NCBI GenBank assembly: GCA_029781865.1 | Contig: JAKOVW010000091.1 | Span: forward strand, 82,880 to 146,879 | Direction of reading: 5' to 3' | From: Bacteroidota bacterium | GTDB lineage: Bacteria > Bacteroidota > Bacteroidia > Chitinophagales > Saprospiraceae | Length of the DNA stretch: 64,000 nucleotides | In this document: positions 56,547-64,000 of the stretch, in pieces | Numbering within the stretch: position 1 is the first letter of the stretch | How the letters are laid out: every line of letters begins with the position of its first letter | The notes under the pieces: model-generated | Told to the model about the DNA's origin: nothing | Databases searched by the model: none | Seen by the model: only the letters and a program-made list of their open reading frames with translations | Made by a program: the position numbers and the translations under genes

Positions 56547-57176
56547 TTATTTCTTTCCGGTCTCCTTCTTCATGAGCTCAATTTCATCGCTCATTTCTTT
56601 TCTGAATGTTTGAAGATCCGTGCTGATCTGTTGGTATGTTGAAGATGGCGTTTGCTGATCGAACGATTTTACATTTTTTAATTTATTCATCACTGCCTTT
56701 TCATTGCGGATGACGGTGATGTATTTACTAAGGTAATCTGACTCCGCTTTTTTCTTCATAATTTCCTTCTTGTCGACATGGACAATTTGATCCTTCAATT
56801 CAGAATTATAAACCTGTGGTTTGTCATCATCTGTACCTGAAGAATTTGTTTTGTTCGTTGACGGTTGCGGCACTAATTGCTTGCTGCGTTGAGAAACCCG
56901 GTTGCTTAATTCACTGTGTTCCTTTTCCATCAGTTTCATACACTTGCCAAATACCACATTGAGATAATCCGGATTGTTTTGCTTAATGGCTTTATTCCAT
57001 TCCTTGACTTGCTTATCCAAATCTTTCAGATCTTCCATTTCCTTTTTAAGTTCCTTTTTGGTATAGCGAATGGATGGCAGACTGGAAGTGTCTCCCGGTC
57101 TAACTTCGGCACGAACTGAAACGAATGCCAGTGCAAAGAGTCCTATCAAAAAATGTAATCTCATATTAATTTTCAT
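56547..57176 (-). CDS. Exported coiled-coil protein, unknown function
   Basis: About 209 residues from the ATG at 57176 (MKINMRLHFLIGLFALAFVSVRA as signal peptide); a second ATG at 57164 is equally possible and the frame opens further upstream at 57215. The mature part is strongly helical and charged (KKELKKEMEDLKDLDKQVKEWNKAIK and a C-terminal ELMKKETGKK end) with a Ser/Thr/Pro-rich middle. No family recognised. The start overlaps the end of the bacilliredoxin gene by 11 bp, so the pair is an operon. Confidence 0.65.
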   Translation of the reverse strand: MKINMRLHFLIGLFALAFVSVRAEVRPGDTSSLPSIRYTKKELKKEMEDLKDLDKQVKEWNKAIKQNNPDYLNVVFGKCMKLMEKEHSELSNRVSQRSKQLVPQPSTNKTNSSGTDDDKPQVYNSELKDQIVHVDKKEIMKKKAESDYLSKYITVIRNEKAVMNKLKNVKSFDQQTPSSTYQQISTDLQTFRKEMSDEIELMKKETGKK

Positions 57177-57588
57177 TGCAATACGTAGAAAATGCCGCTG
57201 CCAGATTATCGGCAATCATTTGAGCCGAGCGTCCTTCAATATGATGTCTTTCGAGCATATGCACCAGTCTGCCGTCTTTAAATAATGCGATCGAAGGAGA
57301 AGACGGAGGATATGGAAGTAAAAACTCCCTGGCCTTGGCTACAGCTGCCTGATCCACACCGGCAAAAACAGTGAGTAATTTATCCGGTCTGGGTCCATGT
57401 TGAAGTGCAATGCGCACTCCCGGTCTGGCAAATGCGGCCGCACAACCACAAACCGAATTGACTACCAGCAAGATAGTCCCTTTTGAACTGGTGAGCGCCT
57501 TTTCGACGTCCATTGGGGTGGTCAACGATTCAAAACCCGATTCAATCAATTCACGGGTCATTGGAAGCACTAATTCTGGTGGATACAT
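57166..57588 (-). CDS. BrxA/BrxB family bacilliredoxin
   Basis: A 140-residue thioredoxin-fold protein, from the ATG at 57588 (MYPPELVLPMTRELIESGF, the usual family opening; the frame opens nine codons earlier). The redox motif is CGC in NSVCGCAAAFARPG, followed by FAGVDQAAVAKAREFLLPYPPSSPSIALFKDG. Such proteins remove bacillithiol from protein cysteines; whether this organism makes bacillithiol is not visible here. Confidence 0.93.
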   Translation of the reverse strand: MYPPELVLPMTRELIESGFESLTTPMDVEKALTSSKGTILLVVNSVCGCAAAFARPGVRIALQHGPRPDKLLTVFAGVDQAAVAKAREFLLPYPPSSPSIALFKDGRLVHMLERHHIEGRSAQMIADNLAAAFSTYCNEN

Positions 57589-57865
57589 AATCTTTCTGTT
57601 TGGAAACAATAGCAAAGAAAACGCCTGGAAGCCTGATTTGTTCTGTTCCGGGGCATAAAATGGAGTTTTGCCCTGTTTTTTAATGCGATATATCCGAACA
57701 TAATGACATAGTAGCAGGTTGATTCCAGGTAAGCCTTTGTTTGGTCATAAGCAGATTCGTTATCTTTGATTTCCTAATCAGATTAATACCATTTTGCGAT
57801 ACGGTAGCGTTAATTGCCTTTATCTTTTATAAAACCGGATCTTTGAATCATCAAAATCATCATTT

Positions 57866-59137
57866 TTGAAATCGAATATCGTTCAACTGTCATTCCCTAT
57901 ATTCTTTAGTTTATGGATTCAGACTTTTCTGCATGCACAGGATAATTCATTTGATTTGCCGGCAATTGATACAACTTATGATGTTAAAGTAAAAAGCATT
58001 TTATGCTATGGAAATTCACCCGAAGAAATTCTTCCGATCATGTCTTTGTCAAAAGACGATTTTCTTGCATTACAATTTGACATTCTCGAACCAAGTCCAC
58101 GTGAATTGTATTATTCCATTTTTCATTTCGATCAATACTGGACTCCCAACGATCTCAAACCGGAAGAATATTTAAAAGGATTTCAGGAGACGCAGATTTA
58201 CCATTACGCCACGTCACGAAAAACTCTGATTCCATTTGTACATTACGAATTCACACTGCCATCCAGCCAATTTTTAGTTAGTGGAAATTATCTGGTTTGC
58301 GTTTCAGACATTTCTAAAAACGTGCTGTTTTCAAAAAGGATTTACGTGTCTGAAAATAATGTATTAGTCAGTATTAAATTCAGAGATCCTGCAAATGCAT
58401 CGGTATACCGCAGCCATCAGGCGCTGGAAATAACGGTTAACACGAATAAAAAAATCATAGCCAACAATGGAAAAGAGTTGGCAGTGCATATTATCCAAAA
58501 TGGAGATCCAAATTCATTACAGGTAAAAACAATACCGAATATCTATGCAGGTGATTTGTTTTATTTTACCAAAACCGATGATATTTTGTTTAAAGGAATG
58601 AAAGAATACCGGCACAAGGATATTCGCACATTGATATCAACTACGCAGGACATTTTGGTTTGGGATGCAAAAAAGGACAATTATCATTGCTGGTTGATCC
58701 CGGACGAAATGAGAACCTATAAACCTTATTTTACTGATTACGATATCAATGGAAAATACCTCATTCTGAACCGGGACCTACCTGATGCAAATCTTCAATC
58801 GGATTATATCATGGCTCATTTTACCTTAAACAGCAGAGATGCATTACCGGAACCGGTTTACCTGTATGGTGCATTCACCAACTGGAAACTCACCCCAGAG
58901 TACGAAATGGAATACGACCCCAGCCGGAAAGCATACCTGGGCCAGGTTTTGCTAAAAATGGGATATTACAATTTCATGTATGCCGTTCCCGATTCAAAAA
59001 ACAAACCGGATACCAGCCCGATCGAGGGAGACTGGTATGAAACCGAAAACGATTATAATCTATTTGTTTATTACCGCCCCTTTGGCAGCAGATATGACAA
59101 ATTGGTGTTTGCAGGCGAATTTAATTCGAACCGATAA
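57866..59137 (+). CDS. T9SS plug protein (DUF5103)
   Basis: A 423-residue protein with a signal peptide ending in FLHAQ. The segments YDVKVKSILCYGNSPEEILPIMSL, LQFDILEPSPRELYYSIFHFDQYWTPNDLKPEEYLKGF and YHYATSRKTLIPFVHYEFTLP are the first plug domain; YLYGAFTNWKLTPEYEMEYD is the second, CBM48-like domain. In Flavobacterium johnsoniae this protein seals the SprA translocon pore from the periplasm side. The start is TTG at 57866; no ATG exists before residue ~60 and an in-frame TAA lies 12 codons upstream. Confidence 0.88.
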   Translation: MKSNIVQLSFPIFFSLWIQTFLHAQDNSFDLPAIDTTYDVKVKSILCYGNSPEEILPIMSLSKDDFLALQFDILEPSPRELYYSIFHFDQYWTPNDLKPEEYLKGFQETQIYHYATSRKTLIPFVHYEFTLPSSQFLVSGNYLVCVSDISKNVLFSKRIYVSENNVLVSIKFRDPANASVYRSHQALEITVNTNKKIIANNGKELAVHIIQNGDPNSLQVKTIPNIYAGDLFYFTKTDDILFKGMKEYRHKDIRTLISTTQDILVWDAKKDNYHCWLIPDEMRTYKPYFTDYDINGKYLILNRDLPDANLQSDYIMAHFTLNSRDALPEPVYLYGAFTNWKLTPEYEMEYDPSRKAYLGQVLLKMGYYNFMYAVPDSKNKPDTSPIEGDWYETENDYNLFVYYRPFGSRYDKLVFAGEFNSNR

Positions 59138-59246
59138 AGCCCATATATCCGGTAAAGCTGTATTTTCGTCCTGATTTTTTGGGAATAGCTCGATTCGATT
59201 CATTAGAAAAAACCTTACTTAGTAATATTGCAGTCAATTTTATTCT

Positions 59247-60677
59247 ATGGGTAAAATCTATATTCTTATTTTTTATATAATTGCCTCCGTTCCGGTTCAT
59301 GGACAGGAACAATGGAGTCTGATGAGTTGTATTGATTATGCCAATAAGAATAATGTAAACCTGCAACTGAGTAAAATAAATGTCGATCAGGCTGCAATTA
59401 CCTTGAAAGAAAGCAAATATAAAATGTTGCCGAATTTATCCGGAAGCATTTATAGCGGGACCAGTTTCGGCCGAAATGTGGATCCAACTACCAATACATT
59501 TACGACCAAGAATATTCTCTACAGTAATTATTCCCTTTCATCCAGTGTAGCATTATTTCAGGGAGGATTAATCCGCAATTCCATTAAACAAAATGAATTG
59601 TATCTGGAATCAGGTTATAAAGATTATGAACAGGCTTGTAATGATTTGGCTTTAACTATTGCAATCTACTATTTAAATGTTTTGCAATCACAAGAAAGAT
59701 TAAATGTCGCTGAAAAAAATAGGGAGTTTTCCAAGATACAATTAGACCAAATCAATAAACTCATAAAAGCAGGCGCAAAGCCCGAAGCAGATGCACTAGA
59801 GATTCAATCGCAATTAGCGCGTGCCGAACAAACATTTGTGGACGCTGAGAATGCACTGGATCTGGCCTGGCTTTCTTTAAAACAGTCCATGCGATTGGAT
59901 CCCCAAACTAAAATGTTTCTCGAACCTTTGAGTGAAGATCAATTCAATTCGCTACAGATTCAAAAATATACTTTTGAAGATTTGTTTAATTCTGCATCTG
60001 AACAAAGGCCGGGAATTCAAGCTGCAAAAATCCGTCTTGATGCTGCAAAAATCGGAGAAAAAATAGCACGGTCATTCTATTATCCCAGCATCTATTTAAA
60101 TGCAAGTATCGGTTCAAGATATTCTGATGCAGCAAAATTTTTTATTCCCGTAGATTCTAAGGAAACTATTTCAGGGCTCGCGAGATTTGGCACTGATTCA
60201 ATTCCGGTAGATCTTGAATTTCCTGCAACAAAATATAAAGAAGGAGCTGTCATACCATTTAAAAAACAGTTTGATCAATTCCTCGGTTATGGTGGTGGTA
60301 TTTCTATCAATATTCCTATTTTCAATAACTATATAACAAAAGGCGGTGTTGAAAAATCAAAATTACTTTCGAAACAATCCGAACTTCAACTTGAATTACA
60401 AAAAGAAAAATTGAGCCAGGATATTTATCAGGCGATGACGAATGTTAAAGCGGCTCTAAAAGAATACGATGCTACTCAAAATGCCTATGTCGCTGCAAAG
60501 TCTTCCTATGAAAAAACGCAGAAGCGATTTGAAGTTGGCATGGCAAATGTTTTTGAATTAAACCTGATACAAACAAATTATCTGAATGCACAGACGAATT
60601 TATTAATATCAAAATACGATTTGGTTTTTAAACAAAAGATTTTGGATTACTATGCGGGGAAGCCGATCAGGTTGTAG
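59247..60677 (+). CDS. TolC family outer membrane protein
   Basis: A 476-residue outer membrane efflux protein with signal peptide (cleavage near VHGQ, residue ~20). Two repeats of long helices with the TolC/OEP pattern (LNLQLSKINVDQAAITLKESKYKMLPNLSGSIYSG in repeat one; VAAKSSYEKTQKRFEVGMANVFELNLIQTNYLNAQTNLLISKYDLVFKQKILDYYAG in the second). It would form the exit channel with the HlyD-type adaptor encoded next. Confidence 0.93.
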   Translation: MGKIYILIFYIIASVPVHGQEQWSLMSCIDYANKNNVNLQLSKINVDQAAITLKESKYKMLPNLSGSIYSGTSFGRNVDPTTNTFTTKNILYSNYSLSSSVALFQGGLIRNSIKQNELYLESGYKDYEQACNDLALTIAIYYLNVLQSQERLNVAEKNREFSKIQLDQINKLIKAGAKPEADALEIQSQLARAEQTFVDAENALDLAWLSLKQSMRLDPQTKMFLEPLSEDQFNSLQIQKYTFEDLFNSASEQRPGIQAAKIRLDAAKIGEKIARSFYYPSIYLNASIGSRYSDAAKFFIPVDSKETISGLARFGTDSIPVDLEFPATKYKEGAVIPFKKQFDQFLGYGGGISINIPIFNNYITKGGVEKSKLLSKQSELQLELQKEKLSQDIYQAMTNVKAALKEYDATQNAYVAAKSSYEKTQKRFEVGMANVFELNLIQTNYLNAQTNLLISKYDLVFKQKILDYYAGKPIRL

Positions 60678-60830
60678 GGGGATGGGGATAGACTGTTAGG
60701 TGGTTAGACTGTTAGGAGGATAGGATTTAGCGGGTTAGGTTGTAGGGGGTTAGGCTGATAGGAGGATATGAATAGACTGTTAGGTGGTTAGGCTGTTAGG
60801 AGGAAAGGATGTAGGGGATAGTCTATAGAC
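60678..60830 (+). repeat. Degenerate octamer array (GTTAGGAG-like)
   Basis: About 16 units of 8 nt (GTTAGGTG, GTTAGACT, GTTAGGAG, GATAGGAT, GTTAGGCT and so on) with a few phase slips, beginning directly at the tolC-like stop codon and running toward the adaptor gene. Confidence 0.85.
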
Positions 60831-60891
60831 TATTTACCTAAAGACTTCCCCATCAGACAAATAATATATTGACTCTACAAAATACAAATTC

Positions 60892-62319
60892 ATGAATCAA
60901 AAACGGAAAATAAAATGGTGGTTATGGCTTATCATAGTTGCCGTACCATTATTAATTATTGCGGCAATTATAAAAGCGAAATCCAAACCAAAAGGAGAAG
61001 AGGTCAATCTTGAAAAAGTGGAACGGAGAGACATTGTCGAAACCGTTTCCGCAAGTGGAAAAATTTTTCCGGAAACGGAAATCCGGATTTCATCTGATGT
61101 CTCCGGAGAAATCGTAGAACTCTATGTAAAAGAAGGAGATAGTGTCAGGACCGGTCAGATCCTTGCAAAAGTAAATGCGGACGCCTATACTTCAGCGGTA
61201 GAAAGAAGTTCAGCGGGAGTGAATGTAGCGCGTACACAGGCCAAGGTTTCCGGCAATTCCATTGAAAATGCAAAACATCAATTAGCACAGGCCAAATTGC
61301 AATATGAAAATGCTAAGAAAATAAACGACAGAAATAAATCGCTATTCAAGGATGGCATTATTTCACAGGCTGATCTGGACAATTCGGAAACTACGATGAG
61401 AAATCTGGAAGCTGCATACAGTGCAGCCGAAACATCTGTTTCCATTGCAATAAAAAATTCCGAATCCGCTGGATTCCAGGTGAAAGATGCTGAAGCTGTT
61501 CTCAAAGAACAAAGAACCAATCTGGGAAGAACCATAATCAAAGCTCCTGCAGGAGGAGTTGTTTCAAAACTAAATGTAGAAAAAGGGGAACGCGTGGTTG
61601 GGACCATTCAAATGAGCGGAACTGAAATGATGCGCATCGCCGATTTACACGCAATGGAGGTTCAGGTGGAGGTGAGCGAAAATGATATCGTACGCGTAAA
61701 AACTGGTGATGAAGCAGATATTCAGGTAGATGCCTATCAGAATAAGAAATTTAAAGGAACGGTTACAGAAGTATCCAACAGCGCTTCAAATCTCAATACA
61801 CTAACCGGAAATAATTTATCCACAGATCAGGTGACCAAATTTGTCGTCAAAGTACGCATCGATAAATCTTCCTACATGGATTTAATGGAAGGAAAACTTG
61901 CACCCTTTCGCCCGGGAATGTCCGCAACCGTTGAAATCAAAACATCTCGTGTAGAGCGGGTATTGAGTATTCCCATACAATCTGTTATCGCTTATGATCC
62001 CAATGAAGAAGCAAGAAAGAAAAAAGAAAAATTGGATGCTGAAAACAAAGCGCAGCAACAAACACAAACAAACGAAAAAGAAAAATCAAAAACAGTAGAA
62101 AATCAATTTAAAGAAGCTGTCTTTGTATTGCGCGGAGATACGGTACAACGCGTCGATGTAATCTCCGGAATACAGGATCAGAATTACATTGAAATCAAAT
62201 CCGGACTCAACGAAGGCGAAGAAGTGGTAACCGGCCCTTATGTAGCCTTATCCAGAAAATTAAAAAATGGAACTCATGTGCACCGCAAGAAAGAGACTAA
62301 GGATGATAAAGAAAAATAA
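60892..62319 (+). CDS. HlyD/MacA-type efflux periplasmic adaptor
   Basis: A 475-residue membrane fusion protein: one N-terminal membrane helix (about 9-27), split lipoyl domain (ISSDVSGEIVELYVKEGDSVRTGQILAKVN, and TIIKAPAGGVVSKLNVEKGERV), helical hairpin (about 100-200), beta-barrel and membrane-proximal domains (FRPGMSATVEIKTSRVERVLSIP). A Lys/Glu/Gln-rich insertion (about 370-405) splits the last domain, usual in Bacteroidota. Follows tolC on the same strand with the octamer array between; the expected ABC (MacB-like) gene does not follow. Confidence 0.92.
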   Translation: MNQKRKIKWWLWLIIVAVPLLIIAAIIKAKSKPKGEEVNLEKVERRDIVETVSASGKIFPETEIRISSDVSGEIVELYVKEGDSVRTGQILAKVNADAYTSAVERSSAGVNVARTQAKVSGNSIENAKHQLAQAKLQYENAKKINDRNKSLFKDGIISQADLDNSETTMRNLEAAYSAAETSVSIAIKNSESAGFQVKDAEAVLKEQRTNLGRTIIKAPAGGVVSKLNVEKGERVVGTIQMSGTEMMRIADLHAMEVQVEVSENDIVRVKTGDEADIQVDAYQNKKFKGTVTEVSNSASNLNTLTGNNLSTDQVTKFVVKVRIDKSSYMDLMEGKLAPFRPGMSATVEIKTSRVERVLSIPIQSVIAYDPNEEARKKKEKLDAENKAQQQTQTNEKEKSKTVENQFKEAVFVLRGDTVQRVDVISGIQDQNYIEIKSGLNEGEEVVTGPYVALSRKLKNGTHVHRKKETKDDKEK

Positions 62320-62351
62320 GGGTACACAGATGAATGGGATTACACCAATTT

Positions 62352-62513
62352 TTATCTTATGAGGGTTTTACTCTCACGCCCATGTATTTGATATTGTATA
62401 ACATACGGATAAATTCCGGGATTCATCTTGATGTCTTGTGATTTGACATCCCTGCCATCATAATAACGCCTCTTCTGGCTTGGATTTATGGGCTTTACAC
62501 ATTTTACAATCAT
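62352..62513 (-). pseudogene. Remnant of a T9SS type B sorting domain
   Basis: A 53-codon minus-strand frame whose last ~36 codons match the end of the gene at 63358: IKMNPGIYPYVIQYQIHG against IQMNPGVYPYLLQYQIHG, then a few residues are lost before the shared terminal TLIR and stop. Upstream of this the similarity ends in repeat sequence. It is best read as the leftover 3' end of a former type B cargo gene, or a partial duplication of the neighbouring one. Confidence 0.75.
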
Positions 62514-62516
62514 TTC

Positions 62517-62756
62517 ACCCCTTCGGGGTTAGATGCTTTGCTGCAATTGCGATTCTGATGCTACAATCATGCCACCCCTTCGGGGTTGGGTGTGTTGCTG
62601 CAATTATGATTCCGTCGCTACAATCATGCCACCCCTTCGGGGTTGGGTGCCTTGCTGCTTTTGTGATTCTGTTGCACAATCATGCTACCCCTTCAGGGTG
62701 GGATGCAATGCAGCAATTGCGATTCTGATGCTACAATCATGCCACCCCTTCGGGGT
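62517..62756. repeat. Five-copy 57-bp array with ACCCC-TTC-GGGGT hairpins
   Basis: The hairpin ACCCCTTCGGGGT occurs at 62517, 62574, 62631, 62687 (one mismatch) and 62744, spacing 56-57 bp, each preceded by a CAATCATGCC-like stretch. Because 57 is a multiple of 3, long frames stay open on the plus strand; they are not considered genes. Confidence 0.93.
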
Positions 62757-62784
62757 TGGATTGACGGTTATGAATTAGAATTAT

Positions 62785-63330
62785 TATTTCCAATCCATTG
62801 ATTCAACCTCGTAGAGGTGTCATTTTTGTAGCACATCATCACATTCATATTGAACCCTGAAAGGGTGACATTATTTTCTCAACATTTATTTCAATCCCTC
62901 AGGGTTGGATTAAAGGTTATGAATTAGAATTATTATTTCCAATCTGTTTATTCAACCTCGAAGAGGTGATATTTTTGTAGCACATCATCACATTCTTGTT
63001 GAACCCTGAAAGGGTGACATTTTTTTTAACATCTATTTCAATCCCTCGGGGTTGGATTAACGGTTATCAATTAAAATTATTAATTCCAATCTGTTTATTC
63101 AACCTCGAAGAGGTGATATTTTTGTAGCACATCATCACATTCATGTTGAACCCTGAATGGGTGACATTATTTTCTCAACATTTATTTCAATCCCTCGGGG
63201 TTGGATTAAAGGTTATGAACTAGAATTATTACTTTCAATCCGTTTATTCAACCTCGAAGAGGTGATATTTTTGTAGCACATCATCACATTCATGTTGAAC
63301 CCTGAAAGGGTGACATTATTTTTCAATAAT
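62785..63330. repeat. Four-copy ~149-bp array with three small hairpins per unit
   Basis: Units begin near 62801, 62951, 63098 and 63247 (spacing 150, 147, 149). Each carries ACCTC-GAA-GAGGT, ACCCT-GAA-AGGGT and CCC-TCG-GGG hairpins at fixed positions, joined by AT-rich spacers. REP-like; no transposase nearby. It ends just before the T9SS type B gene. Confidence 0.92.
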
Positions 63331-63357
63331 CATTTTCCCCTTCTTGATTTATTAGTA

Positions 63358-64000
63358 TTATCTTATGAGGGTCACATCACCTGCTTTCACTTTCTTCTCT
63401 GAACCATGTATTTGATATTGTAGCAAATACGGATATACTCCGGGATTCATCTGGATATTTTGTGATTTGCCATCCCATCCATTGTCCTTGTTTGTTGATT
63501 CAAATAATAAATTTCCCCAGCGATCGAATATCTGAAGATCGTAAGAATCTATTTGATCGCAATTAAATACCGGAAGAAATACTTCATTGATGTTATCGCC
63601 ATTTGGTGAAAATACATTCGGTAAATAAATGTCGGTTTGAATTTGCGATACGGATAAATTTAAGTTGGCCGGCACGGCACAAGGTCCATCGGTACTTATT
63701 GTAAATCGCGTATTAGCCGTTGATTTAAGAATGACTCTGCTGCATGGCGGATCGAGACATTCAATGTATGAAGATGGAGTCCAGATATAATTGGTACCGC
63801 CGGAAGCAGTGAAACTAAGTTCCTTACATGGATTAACCAGTGTATCGCCGGTCACTTGTACGACTTGTTTTGGCAGTACATGAATGTCTAAACTGTCCAA
63901 CCATTGCTTGCAGTCATCTGATGCCTGCAGATAGATGCGATCATTCCCTATTGAAGTGGAATAATAATGCGTGCTCTGATTATGAGGATTATCCAGCATT
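63358..64000 (-). CDS. T9SS type B cargo (5' end outside the window)
   Basis: 213 codons are visible, continuing beyond the right edge. The part seen has an Ig/PKD-like segment (VVQVTGDTLVNPCKELSFTASGGTNYIWTPSSYIECLDPPC) and ends in a complete type B (gliding-motility-associated) sorting domain: DIYLPNVFSPNGDNINEVFLPVF, YDLQIFDRWGNLLFESTNKDNGWDG, GVYPYLLQY and GDVTLIR. Predicted large surface or secreted protein exported by T9SS. Confidence 0.9.
   Translation of the reverse strand, partial: MLDNPHNQSTHYYSTSIGNDRIYLQASDDCKQWLDSLDIHVLPKQVVQVTGDTLVNPCKELSFTASGGTNYIWTPSSYIECLDPPCSRVILKSTANTRFTISTDGPCAVPANLNLSVSQIQTDIYLPNVFSPNGDNINEVFLPVFNCDQIDSYDLQIFDRWGNLLFESTNKDNGWDGKSQNIQMNPGVYPYLLQYQIHGSEKKVKAGDVTLIR

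Noticed and set aside
62480..62778. Two plus-strand frames with repeated 19-residue units (SCHPFGVGC)
   Set aside because: The 57-bp repeat length keeps the frames open by arithmetic; two different frames are open at once and the hairpins dominate the sequence.
62785..63330. Structured RNA gene or riboswitch in the hairpin field
   Set aside because: The hairpins are tiny, repeated in tandem and lie downstream of both flanking genes, which fits repeats better.

Overview
The window reads as chromosomal DNA of a Bacteroidota bacterium, plausibly a gliding/T9SS-bearing environmental lineage such as Saprospiria; the class is inference. Seen directly: AT-rich DNA, weak or absent Shine-Dalgarno sequences, promoters of the form TTG-N20/21-TAnnTTTG, several C-terminal sorting domains of the type IX secretion system (T9SS; types A and B), a T9SS plug protein, a Bacteroidota-style topoisomerase IV B subunit, and many envelope or exported proteins. 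No phage, insertion sequence, CRISPR array, tRNA or rRNA gene was recognised.

Layout. 0-5 kb: PadR regulator/PspC pair divergent from a lipid kinase and a ROK sugar kinase, then a DUF4139 protein. 4.9-5.9 kb: six-copy tandem repeat between convergent genes. 5.9-9.2 kb: DUF1800/DUF1501 export pair. 9.3-15.2 kb: small exported proteins, amidohydrolase, DUF1015 protein, GbsR-type regulator, gcvT. 15.4-25.6 kb: a minus-strand run with a HEAT-cyclophilin lipoprotein, a class A penicillin-binding protein, aroB, a T9SS cargo, aroQ and recQ. 25.8-29 kb: PLP decarboxylase and the rpsF-rpsR-rplI operon with a clear promoter and terminator. 29-36 kb: T9SS type B cargo coupled to an atypical SDR, a four-helix-bundle (S23-type) gene, and a large BNR-repeat exported protein. 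36-47 kb: EF-G-like GTPase, glycosyltransferase 9, gamma-glutamyltransferase, ahcY, DUF2279, fumarylacetoacetase, metF. 47-53 kb: CotH/lamin-tail cargo, intradiol dioxygenase-like cargo, PhoD-type phosphatase. 53-64 kb: nested-palindrome repeat array, parE, bacilliredoxin, T9SS plug, TolC plus HlyD-type adaptor without an ABC partner, a palindrome-rich repeat field and the 3' part of another type B cargo.

How genes work together: aroB and aroQ serve the shikimate pathway; ahcY, metF and gcvT serve one-carbon/methyl metabolism; the plug protein belongs to the secretion machine that would export the six sorting-domain cargoes seen here; TolC and HlyD would form two thirds of a tripartite efflux pump.

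The most unusual content lies between genes. Degenerate arrays with a strict 7-nt (sometimes 8-nt) period start within a few bases of stop codons and read in the sense of the gene they follow, at nine or so loci whose unit sequences differ. Longer arrays (57, about 130, about 149, 176-178 and about 326 bp units), most of them rich in inverted repeats, fill the larger gaps, mainly between convergent genes. This gene-end repeat landscape, rather than any one protein, is the best candidate here for something undescribed.
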